Origin: Scalesia atractyloides
Lineage: Eukaryota > Streptophyta > Magnoliopsida > Asterales > Asteraceae
Assembly: GCA_947069175.1 (NCBI GenBank)
Contig: CAMTDV010000019.1
Span: forward strand, 72,291,358-72,355,357
Length of the DNA stretch: 64,000 nt
Reading direction: 5' to 3'
The position numbers and the translations under genes are program-made. Of the stretch, positions 23,732 to 35,012 are shown in pieces (positions within the stretch are counted from its first letter, which is position 1; the number at the start of each line of letters is the position of its first letter). Below the pieces are notes generated by a model that ran no database searches, had not been told where the DNA came from, and saw only the letters and a list, made by a program, of their open reading frames with translations.

Positions 23732-24149
23732 TGCGCCGGGTGAGGCTCGAACCCGAGACCTCCTGTACGCGTGCACGCAGCTCTACCAACTGAGCTACGT
23801 GTCTAACCCGAAATAATTCTGTTTTTAATTATATTTATATACTAACTCAGTTTATTCAAAATTCTTTTATTTTCAAAAATGTTTTAAAATCATCGAACCG
23901 GTGTCGTTAACAGGTCTCGAACCCAGGACCTGTGCTTTAACGTTACACACAGTCCACCGCTGGACTGTGTGTCTAACTTGGTTAATATATAGATTTTTAT
24001 TATACGTAACATCTAATTGCGAAAAGGATCCGGTTCATTTAGAAAAAGAACATTTTAATTACGAGGCATACGTGTGTCAAGGATCGAACTCGCGGCGTGT
24101 GATATGTAAGTGCACACAGTCCACCGCTGGACTGTGTGTCTAACCCGAG
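23732..24149 (-). repeat. tRNA-like array, E3 5' LTR (3 units)
   Basis: Units at 23732-23810 (tRNA-Lys-like, intact TAGCTCAGTTGGTAGAGC), 23910-23980 and 24079-24149, matching the 3' LTR array. The A to G difference in the tRNA-Lys-like D-arm shows that the 3' LTR copy mutated after insertion. Confidence 0.86.
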
Positions 24150-24976
24150 ATAATATCCAGATTTTATTAATCTTATAATCATACTACCATCGTCTTCTTC
24201 GTTACAAAATTACAGTCTGCGATTATACTATTGTATCTTGTTTAATTCGATTGACAAACATTCAACAGACTAGTATGAAATGGTAGAGACGATATTTAGA
24301 AGCAAACATACCGGAGAACGATTTATCTCAGAATTCCGGCAAGTCGTCGGCTCTGTTTTTACGGATTTCTACTGAATGAATAAATTAACAGTTTTGATTA
24401 GCTACGAGAGGAGTTGAAGTATTAAACAAGAATTATCAGAAGGTTTGAATGTCTATACCGTTTCACAGCTAAGATAAAGATTTTCAGAAGTTTTCCGGCG
24501 AACTGGAATTATCTGATTTTGACGTCTGAAATTGATTCCGATTGAAGGGTCTGAGTTAGCAATAGCTTAACAATTGATAGACCACGAAGGAATTGGAAGA
24601 CTTACTGTTTTGATGGAGAATACGGTTTTCCGGTGAAAGTCCGGCAAGTCCAATTAGATTCTCCGGCGAACTGAAAATTGTGCGAAAATGTAATTGAGAG
24701 TTTGTAGAGTGTGTTTGCGTCGCAAGAGAGGACAAAGTTGAAGTAATCCTGGAATTGAAAGTTTTCGGTTATAAAAACCGATTCACTCCAGAATTCAAGT
24801 TCATTCAAAGCAAACTTGATTGAAAACGTCGGTACATCGGTTAAACTCAGTAAACCGCGATCAACCAAACGTCTTTGGACGTTTGATGACCGATTTCGGT
24901 TACAGTTAGCGTAACCGATTGATTCATGGTTGTCCATAAAATTTAATTATTTCCTAACATTTACAGAAAACAACAA

Positions 24977-25058
24977 GTGGCGGAGTGGTGATGTGTGTGT
25001 GTGATAAGTCGTTGGGCTTAAGCCCGGCTGACCCGGGTTCGAGTCCCGGCAGCCTCAT
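24977..25058 (+). other. antisense tRNA-like module, E3 5' LTR
   Basis: Second copy of the 16809-16889 module, with TGGCGGAGTGG and T-arm CCGGGTTCGAGTCCCGG. A one-base change (gggcttaagccc) leaves the extra-arm stem perfect. Confidence 0.78.
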
Positions 25059-25239
25059 TTTATTTTTAATTATTTTATTTTTACTTTTTATCAATTATAA
25101 CTTTTATAGTTTAGTTTGTTTATTAATTATGTATCATTAAAAATCAAAATAGACATAAATACGCAATGAAACATTATAACTTGATACTCGATTACAAACG
25201 GAGCGGGTTTGGAAAAACCCGTTTTTGACAAATGTTACA

Positions 25240-27848
25240 GCGCTTGCCATTCCTGCACTGCCTTGATTTTTGAAGTATCAACATGAATTCCCTTGTCGTT
25301 GACGACATGTCCAAGGAATTGTACTTCTCCGAACCAGAATTCACATTTTGAGAACTTAGCGTAGAGCTTTTCAGTCCTTAAGAGTGTTAGGATGAGTCGA
25401 AGGTGTCGCTCATGATCGGAATTAGACTTGGAGTAGATAAGGATGTCGTCGAAGAAGACTATGACGAAACGGTCGAGGTAGGGTTTGCATACCCTATTCA
25501 TTAGATCCATGAAGACAGCGGGGGCGTTGGTTAAACCGAATGGCATGACCATGAATTCGTAATGACCGTAACGAGTCCGGAAGGCGGTCTTTGGGATATC
25601 TTCTTCATGTACTCTGAGCTGATGATAACCAGAACGAAGGTCGATTTTTGAAAAGCAGGTGGCGCCTTGAAGTTGGTCTAGGAGGTCATCGATGCGAGGT
25701 AGTGGATAGCGATTTTTAACCGTTAACTTGTTGAGTTCTCTATAATCAATGCACATGCGAAACGTTCCATCTTTCTTCTTCACAAAGAGAACAGGTGCAC
25801 CCCAAGGCGAGGAGCTAGGACATATGAATCCTTTGTCAGACAGCTCTTGCAGTTGACTGGCCAGCTCTTGCATTTCGGATGGGGCTAACCTATAAGGAGA
25901 TTTTGCGACTGGTGTAGCGCCAGGTACAAGATCGATGCGGAATTCGACTTCTCTCACAGGGGGGAGTCCTGAAATGTCTCGGGAAAGACTTGTGGGAATT
26001 CTTTCACAACTGGGATATCTTCGAGTTTCTTCTCCTTGTTTCCCTTTTTGACGACGTGAGTTAAGAATGCGACATAGTTCTTGCGGAGATATCTTCGGGC
26101 TTGAAGGCATGACATTAATTTGAGTCCTTTCGAAGGGGTTTCTCCAAAAATACGTAGGGTCTGATTGTCTGCGAGAGGAATGCGAATGAACTTTTCATGG
26201 CACACTACTTCAGCGTGATGCTGGCTGAGCCAGTCCATACCGATTATAACATCGAAACTTCCCAACTTCATTAGGAATAAGGTCAATTGGAAAATCGTGA
26301 TCGTTTAGAGTGAGGGTACAATTGCCTCTAATAGAATTTAATGAAACGGGTTTTCCGTCAGCAACTTCCACCGTTAGAGATTCGATGAGATTAACACGAG
26401 GTTGGTCGAGGATAGGTTCAAATTCCAAGGACACAAAGCTCTTATCCGCGCCAGTATCGAATAATATGGATGCATAACTACCGTTGATGAGAAACGTACC
26501 TTGACCACGTTGTTGTCAGCCCTAGCTTGGTTGGCATTGATATTGAAAGCTCTCCCTCTGGCAGGTGGAGGAGCTTGGTTAGCTTGGTTTACCGGGTTTG
26601 CTTGAGCTTGGGCATGGATGATGTTCACCAAGCGTGGACAAGTGTTCCTGAAGTGGTTTGGGTCCCCACAGTTGTAACAAGCTCGCATGGGTTGCATCAT
26701 GGGGTAGTTGGGTTGGTAGTAAGTTTGGGCTGCGTGGGGTGCAGGTGGTAGAAGTAAGGGTTGTTGCGCTTGACCCACTATCTGATGGTGGGTTTGGGTT
26801 GGGGGTTGATTGCGGTTCATTCGTTGAAGAGTACGACAGGTTTGGATGGTGTGACCCGCACGGCCACAGCTTGTGCAATGTTGGCAGGGGTTTTCGGGAG
26901 GGTGATGGTATTGACAGCGGTTGCATTTTGGGTGAGGGCCGGTGTATGGCTTTTTGAATGGTGCCGCGGAAGGAGCAATTTGGGTGATTGGTGCAGCAGT
27001 GATAGGAGGGTTGGTTTGAGTGACAGCAAAATTCTTGCCATTACGTTTCCTCTTACCAGCAAACCTTGAGGATGAGACTGGGTGGTTTGTAGTTGAGGTC
27101 TCTATGGGTGCTTTCTTCTTTTCATCTTTGAATTTGCCGTTTCGAATGCGATTTTCAGTTAGCTACAGCGCGGCTTCAAGTGTTGCAGGTAAAAGTGCTT
27201 AAAACCGAATCTTGGATTTTCGAGGGGAGGCCTCGAATGTAATGTTCAATTAAGCGGTACAAAGGGGGTGAACAAGTTGGGGATCATCTGGTTCAACTCG
27301 AGAAATCTCTTGTTATAGGAAGTGTGATCTCCTTCCTTTTGTTTCAGTAAGTGGAATTCGTCTTCCAGCTTTTTGATTTCGCTTCTTGGACAGAAGCGTC
27401 TTGTCATGAGTTCCCTTAACTCTTCCCATGTTAAGGCCATGGCATCTTCAACTCCTCGCTTACCCTTTTCCGTGTTCCACCAGGTAAGGGCTACCCCAAA
27501 CAGTCTTCCAGTTGCATAACGTACCTTGTGATCCTCGGGACAATCGCAATTGAGGAAAGTGTTTTCCATTTCTTTAAACCAGTGAAGGAGAGCGGTAACA
27601 CCTTCGGTCCCTTCATATTTTGGGGGATCGCAAGATTTGAAGTGTTTGTAGGAGCACTTTTTGGAGGGAGGGTTGGCGACGCTCTGGTCTTCTTGATTGG
27701 GAGGGTTGATGGGATTTGCGGTGAGAGCTTGTTGAACTTGAATCACGATGTCAGGAAGCACTGCGGCCATTTGTTTAGCAATTTGTGTGGCCAAGCGTTC
27801 ATTTGATCTTCCTGACTTTCCACCTCCACGTAGTTGCCTAGCCGACAT
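25240..27848 (-). pseudogene. gag-pol: E0 gag and pol 5' part (PR, RT), frameshifted
   Basis: ATG at 27848 (MSARQLRGGGKSGRS); the gag core runs to 27246. After a frameshift near 27245 come the zinc-knuckle region (CYNCGDPNHFRNTC, 26374-26820), then a broken protease (26210-26434; the GAD sequence and flanks are recognisable) and RT (25240-26110) with the catalytic loop read as FFDDILIYS. RT is cut by the E3 insertion after QEWQA and resumes at 14388. At least four frame changes (about 27245, 26500, 26290, 25970) make it non-functional. Confidence 0.9.
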
Positions 27849-28657
27849 CTACAGGAACATACATAGGGAGATTGTGAGTTTAAGAATTTTCTAGGTGTCA
27901 TGTGTCGTATAAAGAATGAAAAACAAACATAATTAGCAATAATTTAACTACATCCATAGGATGTCTTGGGTTTGCTCATGTTTGGGCCTCCAATGTCCCC
28001 CATACCATCGCCTGTGTAGTCATGTGGGCCCCCATGACTATTGGGCTTGGTAGGATTCACATTGGTGTCGGCGGATTAACACTCGCATCACCCGAATGAA
28101 AATCGTAAAATATGATTGCGAGATGTATGGTAGGAGGGTGTCCAGGTGTAGACACAATGACAACTCAAAATGGGGTTAGCTCACACGACGTTTGGTATAG
28201 CATGCTTTGGCCTAATAGGTCCTTCGTACTCTCATCGTTAGTCCCCAGGTAGGCAAACTGGTCCTTTATTTTGGATTTATACGAATGCCAAGCCTAGACA
28301 GGACGTTCCGACTACCGGTACTCGTACCCTTCCAGTTACTACATGCCCGTCATGAGAACTCACTTTGATGTGATTTGAAAAATACAAAAATCATTGCAAA
28401 AATCATGGGAATCGTGAGGTGTGTGCTCTCATGGATATGATATGTTATGAGGATATGATTCATGATGAGCATTGCATAATAACATGTATTTGTGAGCATG
28501 CCTGCATAACATTGAGTGTGAAAATAAACATAAAGCATGTAAACATCATGAATTTTGTATGTAACACATAAACAATCTTAAAATTCTAATCAACTATAGT
28601 ATAGGCTCTAAGGTCTAATAACCTATCCTATATCCCTATAGTCAGGCTCTGATACCA
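27849..28657 (-). other. leader and primer-binding site of E0
   Basis: PBS TGGTATCAGAGCC on the minus strand at 28645-28657. The leader contains the conserved block at about 28190-28365. No gene is seen. Confidence 0.85.
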
Positions 28658-29146
28658 ATCTGTCACACCCCGACCCACGGGGAACTGATGGGCCTAATAA
28701 ATGCGTGCACTGAAAATGATAAATCCAATCTACATATAATTCACACAACAATTGATACACATTTGATCACGGATATGATGTATGCACAAGTGTTTAAATA
28801 AAATAAAAGGATTATACGACACATGATACACCCCAGATCATGATTAAAACGGGGAATTGTAGATTGGATGCGCACGAATTTAGGATTCAATCGATGAGGG
28901 AAAAACTAACCTAAAATAATAACGAAATGATTCGGTAAATAAATAATTTTTTTTTGAGATTAATATTTTTAATTAGTGCTCTTAATGGGTTTGTTAGATT
29001 TATTTTTGTGAGTTTAATGAAATTTTCTTACTTTAAGAATCTTATTTTTAAGTATTTTAAATGATTTTTCAATTAAATAAATAAATAAAAAGAAATAAAA
29101 AAAATTGACTTTTTGACCGTTGACCGGGTCTGACTGTGATTTCTAT

Positions 29147-29557
29147 GCGCTGTGTGAGGTTCGAACTCGGGACCTCTCGTATACGTGCACGCAGCTCTAC
29201 CAACTGAGCTACGTGTCTAACCCGAAATTTCTGTTTTAATTATATATATATACTAATTAACTTCAACCTATTTAGTTTATATCAAAATGATTTAATATGG
29301 CCGAACCGGCTTCAAAGACCCAGAGTCGAACTCGGGACGTTCGGTTCGAGTGCGCACAGCCCAACCAGTTGGGCTGTGTGTCTAATCTGCTTACTTACTA
29401 AATTATATTCCTCTTATAAACATTCTGTGACTTGATCTAATTAAGTTCTAAAAATGTTGGTTTTATTTCTGAAAGTCGGTAACATGTGCGATTCGAACTC
29501 GGGACGTGCATATTGTATTTGCACACAGTCCACCGCTGGACAGTGTGTCTAACCCGG
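29147..29557 (-). repeat. tRNA-like array, E0 5' LTR (3 units)
   Basis: Units at 29147-29224 (tRNA-Lys-like), 29317-29390 and 29487-29557, exactly 170 bp apart. The middle unit has the variant hairpin CACAGCCCAAC/GTTGGGCTGTG, with a C-G pair where the usual stem has T-A. The last has a point mutation in one arm (ggacagtg). Confidence 0.86.
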
Positions 29558-30418
29558 TTTAATATTCGTTTTTAATTATACTAATACACGTTTTCATCTT
29601 CGTCTTCTTCGCTTAAAAATTACAGAACAGTGAAATCCGACTGTTCTGGTTAATCGATCACAACTTATACTTGTTTGAAATGGAAAGAAGATTAAGTGAT
29701 ATGGTACACCAAGACGGAGCGTTTTCTTCAGATTTCCGGCAGTGTTCGTCGGCTCTGATTTGCGATTTCCGGCTGAGCGAACTGAATTAACAGTTTTGAT
29801 TATTGTGTTGAGCAATTAAGTTACTAAGCAAGAGATAGCAAGAGGGTTTAGATGATTATACCGATCGACAGTGAGGCTTCGGTTTTCCAGTGATATTCCG
29901 GCGAGTGCGGGGATTTCCGGCAACGTTGTCTGAGACAAACTCTGGTTGAATGATTAAGGTTAATACATGCCGAATAATGGATTACAAAAAAAAGAGTTGA
30001 GAATTATACCGATTAGGAGTAAAGTCTCGGTTTTCCGGTGGAATTCCGGCGAATGCGAATATCTCCGGCGACGTTTTTGGAAGGAATAAAGCTTCCGAAA
30101 CGAACGTGGTTCTGAGCGAAAGGTTTTCAGGAAGTTCAAGTGGGTATTTATAGTGGAAACAGGCTGAATTTGGGTTTGAATTGAGGTCAAAGTTCGCGAT
30201 TAAAGATTTCCGTCGGTTTTTGACTGAAATTGATTGCCGGCAACGGTTATAACCGACGTCGAAATCAATTTGTGCGTTTCAGTCAAAAGAAATATAGCCA
30301 AAATCGCGGAGTGCCGGTTTTTCCGGTGATGGCTAGTTCTGGGCGCGCTGATTACTGGTTTGACTTTTGGTTTTATTATAAATGTTATTTGTTTTAGTGT
30401 TTATCACAGAATCAGTGA

Positions 30419-30484
30419 ATGGCGGAGTGGTGTATTGCGTGTTTGTCTTTGTGGGTGACCCGGGTTCGAAACCCGGCTGCCCTA
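30419..30484 (+). other. antisense tRNA-like module, E0 5' LTR
   Basis: ATGGCGGAGTGGTG A-box-like sequence and a perfect T-arm CCGGGTTCGAAACCCGG. Shorter spacing than in E3. Confidence 0.75.
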
Positions 30485-30669
30485 TTTTATTTTTTTATTT
30501 ACTTATTTTTATTATTTATTAATTATGGTTTAAAATTCTAAAAATGTTTATTAGTTATGTATTGTTTGAAATTAATATGAACCATAAATACGCAACGAAA
30601 CTTATAACTGAATATTTGATTGATAAACGGAGCGGGTTTTGAAACCCGTTTTTTTTGACGAATTTTACA

Positions 30670-32094
30670 ATGTTATCTGGTTGGGGGTCATCGTTTTCAT
30701 AGTAGGTAACGACCGCACGACTTTCATCCTCCAAAATCATGTTGTGAAGAATGATGCATGCGTACATCACGTTTCCAATCTGATCCTTGTCCCATAGTCG
30801 ACAAGACATTGCCAAAATTCGTCACTTCTTCTTGAAAACCCCGAACGCTCGCTCGACGTCTTTGCGTGCAACCATTTGGACCCTGTTAAACTCTATCTCT
30901 TTGATCTAAGGTACCGTGTTTTGTGAACGATTTTACCAAAACCCCCACTCCGGGTTAGGGATGAGCTCGGTACCGACCGGTACCGAACCGTTACCGGAAC
31001 CGAAAATCCATCAAAAGTGGGTACCGGTACTGAATATACCCGGTTCGGTACCGGTACGGTATCGGTATTTGAGGGTTAAAACTGGTAAATACCGGTACCG
31101 AACTGTTACCGTACCGGACCTGTACCGAACCGGTACCGAAAATGTTAAAAGTCGGTACCGAATCGGTACCAAAAGCGTATCCGGTTTGGTAAATTCGGTA
31201 CCGGCACCGGGTCCATTTTGCTCATCCCTACTCCGGGTAAATCCCATCAACTAGGTAGTACCCATACATGTACTCAACCCCATTTACAAAGAAACTTCCT
31301 TTGGGTCCTATACCATTTACCCGTCATTCAAAAGGGGCGAGTGGTTTATGATGGTAATATCGTTATGTGAACCTGGCATACCCAAGAACGTATGCCATAT
31401 CCAGAGATCTTGGGACGCAATCGATTCAAGCATGATGGCTGGCATTCCGTGATATCCACTTGTGTGAGCACCTTGCCATGCGGTTGGACAAAGTTTCCAA
31501 TGCCATTTCATACAATCTAAACTACCTAGCATCCCGGGTAGCCCATGATAATCAGCGTGATGTTCCAATATTTGTTGCATATCACTGAACGACGGCTTTC
31601 TCAAATATCTTTTCTTATAAACTTCTAAAATACACGAGCAAAAGTTGTGAAGACTCTCTCTAGCTACACGTGCCGACATTTTTAAATAATCGTCCATAAT
31701 GTCCAAATTATTGTCGTACGCTAACTGTCTAAGGCGGCCGTGACCTTTTGTCACGTACTAAATCCTAATTGGCCGGTTACATCCTTTTTTTGTTGGAAAA
31801 ATAATACCTCTCGTCAAGATCCTTAGATATCCTTAAAAATAAGTTTCTACTAATACGAAAATGACGCCTAAACATTTTTTCATCAAACTTAGGTTCGGCT
31901 GAGAAATAATCGCTTAACAACAAATCGTTAGCGGTGTGCTGTTCACGACTAATATACCTCCTCCGTTTAGGTTGCGAAATCTCTTCCTCATCGTCTTCCA
32001 CGATAGTTTTCACCACCGTCGCGATCGTTTGTAGAAATATTCCCGCACCATTGTCAGATGATGATGACGATTCACTTGCACTTGAAGAACTCAT
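30670..32094 (-). pseudogene. PIF/Harbinger transposase (HARBI1-like, DDE_Tnp_4), broken
   Basis: ATG at 32094 opens a Ser/acidic N-terminus (MSSSSASESSSSSDNGAG), followed by a helical region (FRRHFRISRNLFLRISKDL). After a frame break with stops near 31750-31777 the nuclease begins: the first Asp in GMLGSLDCMKWHWK, then the AYHG-like loop (SGYHGMPAIML), IWHTFLGMPGSHNDI, and the second Asp in YYLVDGIYPEW at about 31245. A MITE interrupts here. Beyond it the sequence reads ARKDVERAFGVFKKK with the catalytic Glu, then a stop where Trp is expected, then NVMYACIILHNMILEDES, cut at 30669 by E0. The gene encoded the catalytic subunit of a cut-and-paste transposase; the usual Myb-like partner is not seen. 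Confidence 0.93.
30956..31230. mobile_element. hAT-type MITE inserted in the Harbinger transposase
   Basis: 11-bp terminal inverted repeats TAGGGATGAGC/GCTCATCCCTA, 275 bp, flanked by the 8-bp TSD CTCCGGGT (30948-30955 and 31231-31238); 8 bp is the hAT signature. The interior is degenerate reiterated CCGGTACCGAAC-like sequence rich in GGTACC. No protein is encoded; the ORFs over it are by-products of the repeat. Excision plus one TSD copy restores the transposase frame around IYPEW. Confidence 0.93.
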
Positions 32095-32309
32095 TGTGTT
32101 TAATGTGTTTGATATTGTGTGAGAAAAATGTATTTGATATTGTGTTTGGTATTTATAATTTTAATTTAATGCCCCAACGGCTAGCCCAAACGGCTAGTGT
32201 ACTTGGCCAATGAGGTTCCGCCATGTCATGTGGGTAGCCCCGCTCAACGCCCAGGCTGAATCCCCGCCCAACGGGCCACGCTGAAACCCAAGCCCACCCG
32301 GTGTGGTGA
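32095..32309. other. Harbinger 5' flanking sequence
   Basis: Upstream of the transposase start; the region has GC-rich short repeats (ccaacggctagcccaaacggcta; cgcccaacgggcc). No gene. It ends at the GGTGA target site of solo LTR SC and appears to resume at 47865. Confidence 0.6.
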
Positions 32310-32484
32310 TGTAATAATCGGGTCTCCAAAACCCGCTCCGTTTTGTAATCAAATACCAAGTTATGAAATGACATTAAGTATTTATGAGTATTTTGAGTTT
32401 AAATGTTACATAATTAATATATAAACTAAACTATAAAAATTATATTTGATAAAAAGTTAAAATAAAATAAATAAAAAATATTTG

Positions 32485-32560
32485 GAGCTGACCGGACTCG
32501 AACCCGGGTCAACTGCCTCCAACGACTTATCTACCGATCTTTTAACCACTCCGCCACCAA
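32485..32560 (-). other. antisense tRNA-like module, S1
   Basis: The minus strand carries GTGGCGGAGTGGTTAA and a T-arm around GACCCGGGTTCGAGTCC with some stem decay. Position matches the other LTRs. Confidence 0.72.
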
Positions 32561-33397
32561 TTGTTTTCTGTTAACATTATGAAAACAATTGAATTTTATA
32601 CACAAACACGACTTAACGGTTAATGATATCTGATTAACGGAAATCGGTAAACCGAACCGCCAAATCAGTTTTTGTTCGCTTAGTTAACTTATAACCGATG
32701 AATATCGGTTTCTAATTAAAGTTCAGATTGAATAAACTTCAAGTTTTGGGTTTTTGAAACCGAAAGACATTCAAACTCCAAATGATTCAGATTCCAATCA
32801 TTTATACGATTCAGGACCGTCTCAAATACACTCCAATCCCTTTTCGTCGCAATTTCAAGTCTTTTGAGCACAAGAAAACTGTTGCCGGAATTCTCTGTAA
32901 ATCTCGCCGGAAAACCGTGTTCAACTCAACCAGTAAGATTTTCCTTTCTTGCTGTTTCAATCTATTGTTAGGACACTACTAACATTATTCCGTCACTCAA
33001 AATCAGTCACAGAAGACTTTGCTGGATTTTCTGGGTTCGCCGGAGAAACTCTGGAATTCGCCGGAAACACGCTAGTTAACGGTAAACACATTCAATCGTG
33101 CTAATAATCCATGTACTCTGGTTCAATTTCAAATCTAATTCTTTAATTCTGTTGTTAGACTCTCTCAGCCGGAGGTTCAAAAACAGAGTTACCTGTTCTC
33201 GCCGGACTTTCTGAAGAAGACGACCTGTCCGGTATTTCTTTTCCCCAAACTGTTCGGTTTGTTCATTCAGATTAGTAATCGTGTTATTTAAGTAGTAGAA
33301 CCCTGAACCAGTGGTCTGAGTAAAAACCGGTAATTATAGTGAAGAAGACGAACCTAAAAAAAACGGGTTAAGAGTAAATAAAATTCGGATAGTTAAC

Positions 33398-33812
33398 GGG
33401 TTAGACACACAGTCCAGCGGTGGACTGTGTGCAAAGTTTATATACGAGTCCCGAGTTCGATCCTTACTACACACACACTGCGTAATAACATTCCTTTTTA
33501 TTCATAAAACTAACCGGGTTAGATCGAGTAGTTGTTAAGTATAATATAATTCAAGAATATAACCGGGTTAGACACACAGTCCAGCGGTGGACTGTGTGCA
33601 AAACAAACTGCACGTCGCGCGATCGAGTCCCGTCACAAACACCGGTTCAATGGGATTAAAACGTTTTGCAAAATAAAGGAATTTTCGGTAAATTCGAATA
33701 AGTGTATAAATATAATTAAAACTGGAATCCTAACGGGTTAGTCACGTAGCTCAGTTGGTAGAGCTACGTGCGCGTGAACGGAAGGTCACCGGTTCGAATC
33801 CCGCTCGGCGCA
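33398..33812 (+). repeat. tRNA-like array, S1 (3 units)
   Basis: Units at 33398-33470, 33564-33640 and 33735-33812. The last is tRNA-Lys-like, with a perfect 10-bp extended stem CACGTAGCTC/GAGCTACGTG; other copies have one T-G wobble there. B-boxes are GAGTTCGATCC, GATCGAGTCC and GGTTCGAATCC. Confidence 0.86.
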
Positions 33813-35012
33813 AGTATTACCGCTGACCGAACCGGTCAACGGTTCAACGGTCAAACAGTAAAAAAATATTATTTTTTTTAAATATTTATTTGTTTAATTT
33901 AAATTAAAAATCAATTAAAAATACTTAAAAATAACATTTTTAAGGATAGAAAATAGCCATAAACTCATAAAAATATATCTAAAAATCCCATTAAAATCTT
34001 AATAAAATCCATCCATTTAATATATTTTTCCCATTATTATTTAGGTCAGTGATTCCTCGTTGACTCGCTTCGTCTAAATCGTGCGCATCTCACCAACTCA
34101 AATCCAACGCACCCAATGTGAGTGAACCCTTCAAATTCCCCGTTTTAATCACATTTTTGGGGTGTATCATGTGTCTTGTTCACTTACTTATTATAACTAA
34201 GTTATTGTGCATATATCATATCATGACATGTGTGTTAGTTGTTGCTGATAAGTAGTTATTATTGTTTGCAAATTATTATTTCAGTACATGCAATTGCTGA
34301 GGCCGTAGCTCCCCATCCCTCGAGGTTGAGTTTGATCCCCATTTTATTATGCGGTTGATTAGGGCGTGCCCGCACGATCGGCTCCGTTTGATTGAGCCTT
34401 GATCGGTCATTTTATTTACATTTCAATACATGCAATACGCTCGGCTCCGTTTGATTGAGCCTTGAGCGCACAGTTCAATTTACATTTTCAGTTCATGCAA
34501 TACGATCGGCTCCGTTTGATTGAGCCTCGATCTCACAGTTCATTTATGTTAATTATCATATGATGTTGGTATGTTCATGTATGCTATCGATTGTTAATGT
34601 ATGTTATAATTGTAACTGATGTTGCCATTGCTTGATTTCATACATATGCTCTTTTATGATTATGCACAATATTTTATTGATAAACTAACCAGAAAGTCAT
34701 TATTAAATGTTTATCTATAAGGTTCACTCGCCAACTTATGTTGACCCAAAAACCTCCCATTTTACACATGATACAGGTGAACCAGCAGCAGCTAGGAACA
34801 CGTAGGACCTGGATTAGAAGAAATAAAACGATTTAGTATTTGGATTATTATGTTTGGTTATTTTCCTTTGTAATGAATGAACATGTTTGAACGTTTGAGA
34901 AATGTAACTTTGACTTCATTTAATAATGGAACATAATAGTAAATGTCATGTGCTTTGGTGATAACCCAATTATGCCCCGACTCTTACTTCCGCTGCGGGT
35001 CGGGGTGTGACA

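Larger units (their letters stand above)
14389..25239 (-). mobile_element. E3: complete chromovirus inserted in E0 pol
   Basis: TSD GCGCT at 14384-14388 and 25240-25244. LTRs are 14389-17071 (2683 bp) and 22558-25239 (2682 bp), internal region 5486 bp. By eye the LTRs differ at a few tens of sites at most, so the insertion is fairly recent. It carries gag and pol with PR, RT, RNase H, IN and chromodomain, now broken by several frameshifts and at least one small integrase deletion (near 18115). Confidence 0.95.
22558..25239 (-). repeat. E3 5' LTR
   Basis: 2682 bp, near-identical partner of 14389-17071. GATC-stem hairpins are at about 23055-23090 and 23121-23156, and the W-box cluster is near 23669-23712. 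Confidence 0.93.
4374..30669 (-). mobile_element. E0: host chromovirus interrupted by E1, E2 and E3
   Basis: E0 pieces are: left LTR 4374-4923 and 11042-12312 (its beginning lies left of the window beyond E1); pol 3' part 12313-14388; pol 5' part, gag and leader 25245-28660; right LTR 28661-30669. Removing E2 and E3 with one TSD copy each rejoins the LTR and pol sequences exactly; the E2 site is intact in the right LTR (ctgcttacttactaaatt). E0 ends inside a Harbinger transposase; the first five flanking bases are ATGTT (30670-30674). It is a degraded autonomous gag-pol element with several frameshifts. Confidence 0.88.
28661..30669 (-). repeat. E0 5' LTR, internally deleted
   Basis: 2009 bp against about 2.6 kb for relatives. 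After the terminal tgtcaccacc-type end, the sequence jumps at 28680 to an internal position (ggaactgatgggcctaat), and a second loss is at about 28861, where ttgtaga joins ttggatgcgc. The rest is collinear with 4374-4923 plus 11042-12312. It ends gaattttaca, with one change from the usual gttaca. TATA box TATAAATA at 30145-30152 (minus). Confidence 0.87.
32319..35012 (+). repeat. S1: solo LTR of the tRNA-array family
   Basis: It is collinear with E3/E4 LTRs from cgggt...aaaacccgctccg through to ggtcggggtgtgaca (35012). About 18 bp of the expected 5' end (tgtaacatccgtcaaaaa) is missing. ATAAT flanks it on both sides (32314-32318, 35013-35017), but this is within an AAT microsatellite and is weak evidence for a TSD. 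No internal region is attached. Three GATC- or GCTC-stem hairpins lie at about 34373-34540. Confidence 0.85.

Noticed and set aside
14389..25239. E3 as two unrelated elements because its pol is fragmented
   Set aside because: LTR pairs of 2683 and 2682 bp, matching TSD GCGCT and collinear domains show a single element with frameshifts.
4373..30674. ATGTT as TSD of E0 (4373-4377 and 30670-30674)
   Set aside because: The left copy overlaps the end of E1 and normal internal LTR sequence (gatgttggatgcgc), so it is coincidental; E0's true left end is outside the window.
31011..31254. ORFs of 79-112 codons over the GGTACC-rich region
   Set aside because: Repetitive RYRYRTGT-like peptides on both strands are a product of the MITE's internal repeats.
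32153..32374. 73-codon ORF crossing the SC/S1 boundary
   Set aside because: It spans an insertion junction, so it is an accidental reading frame.
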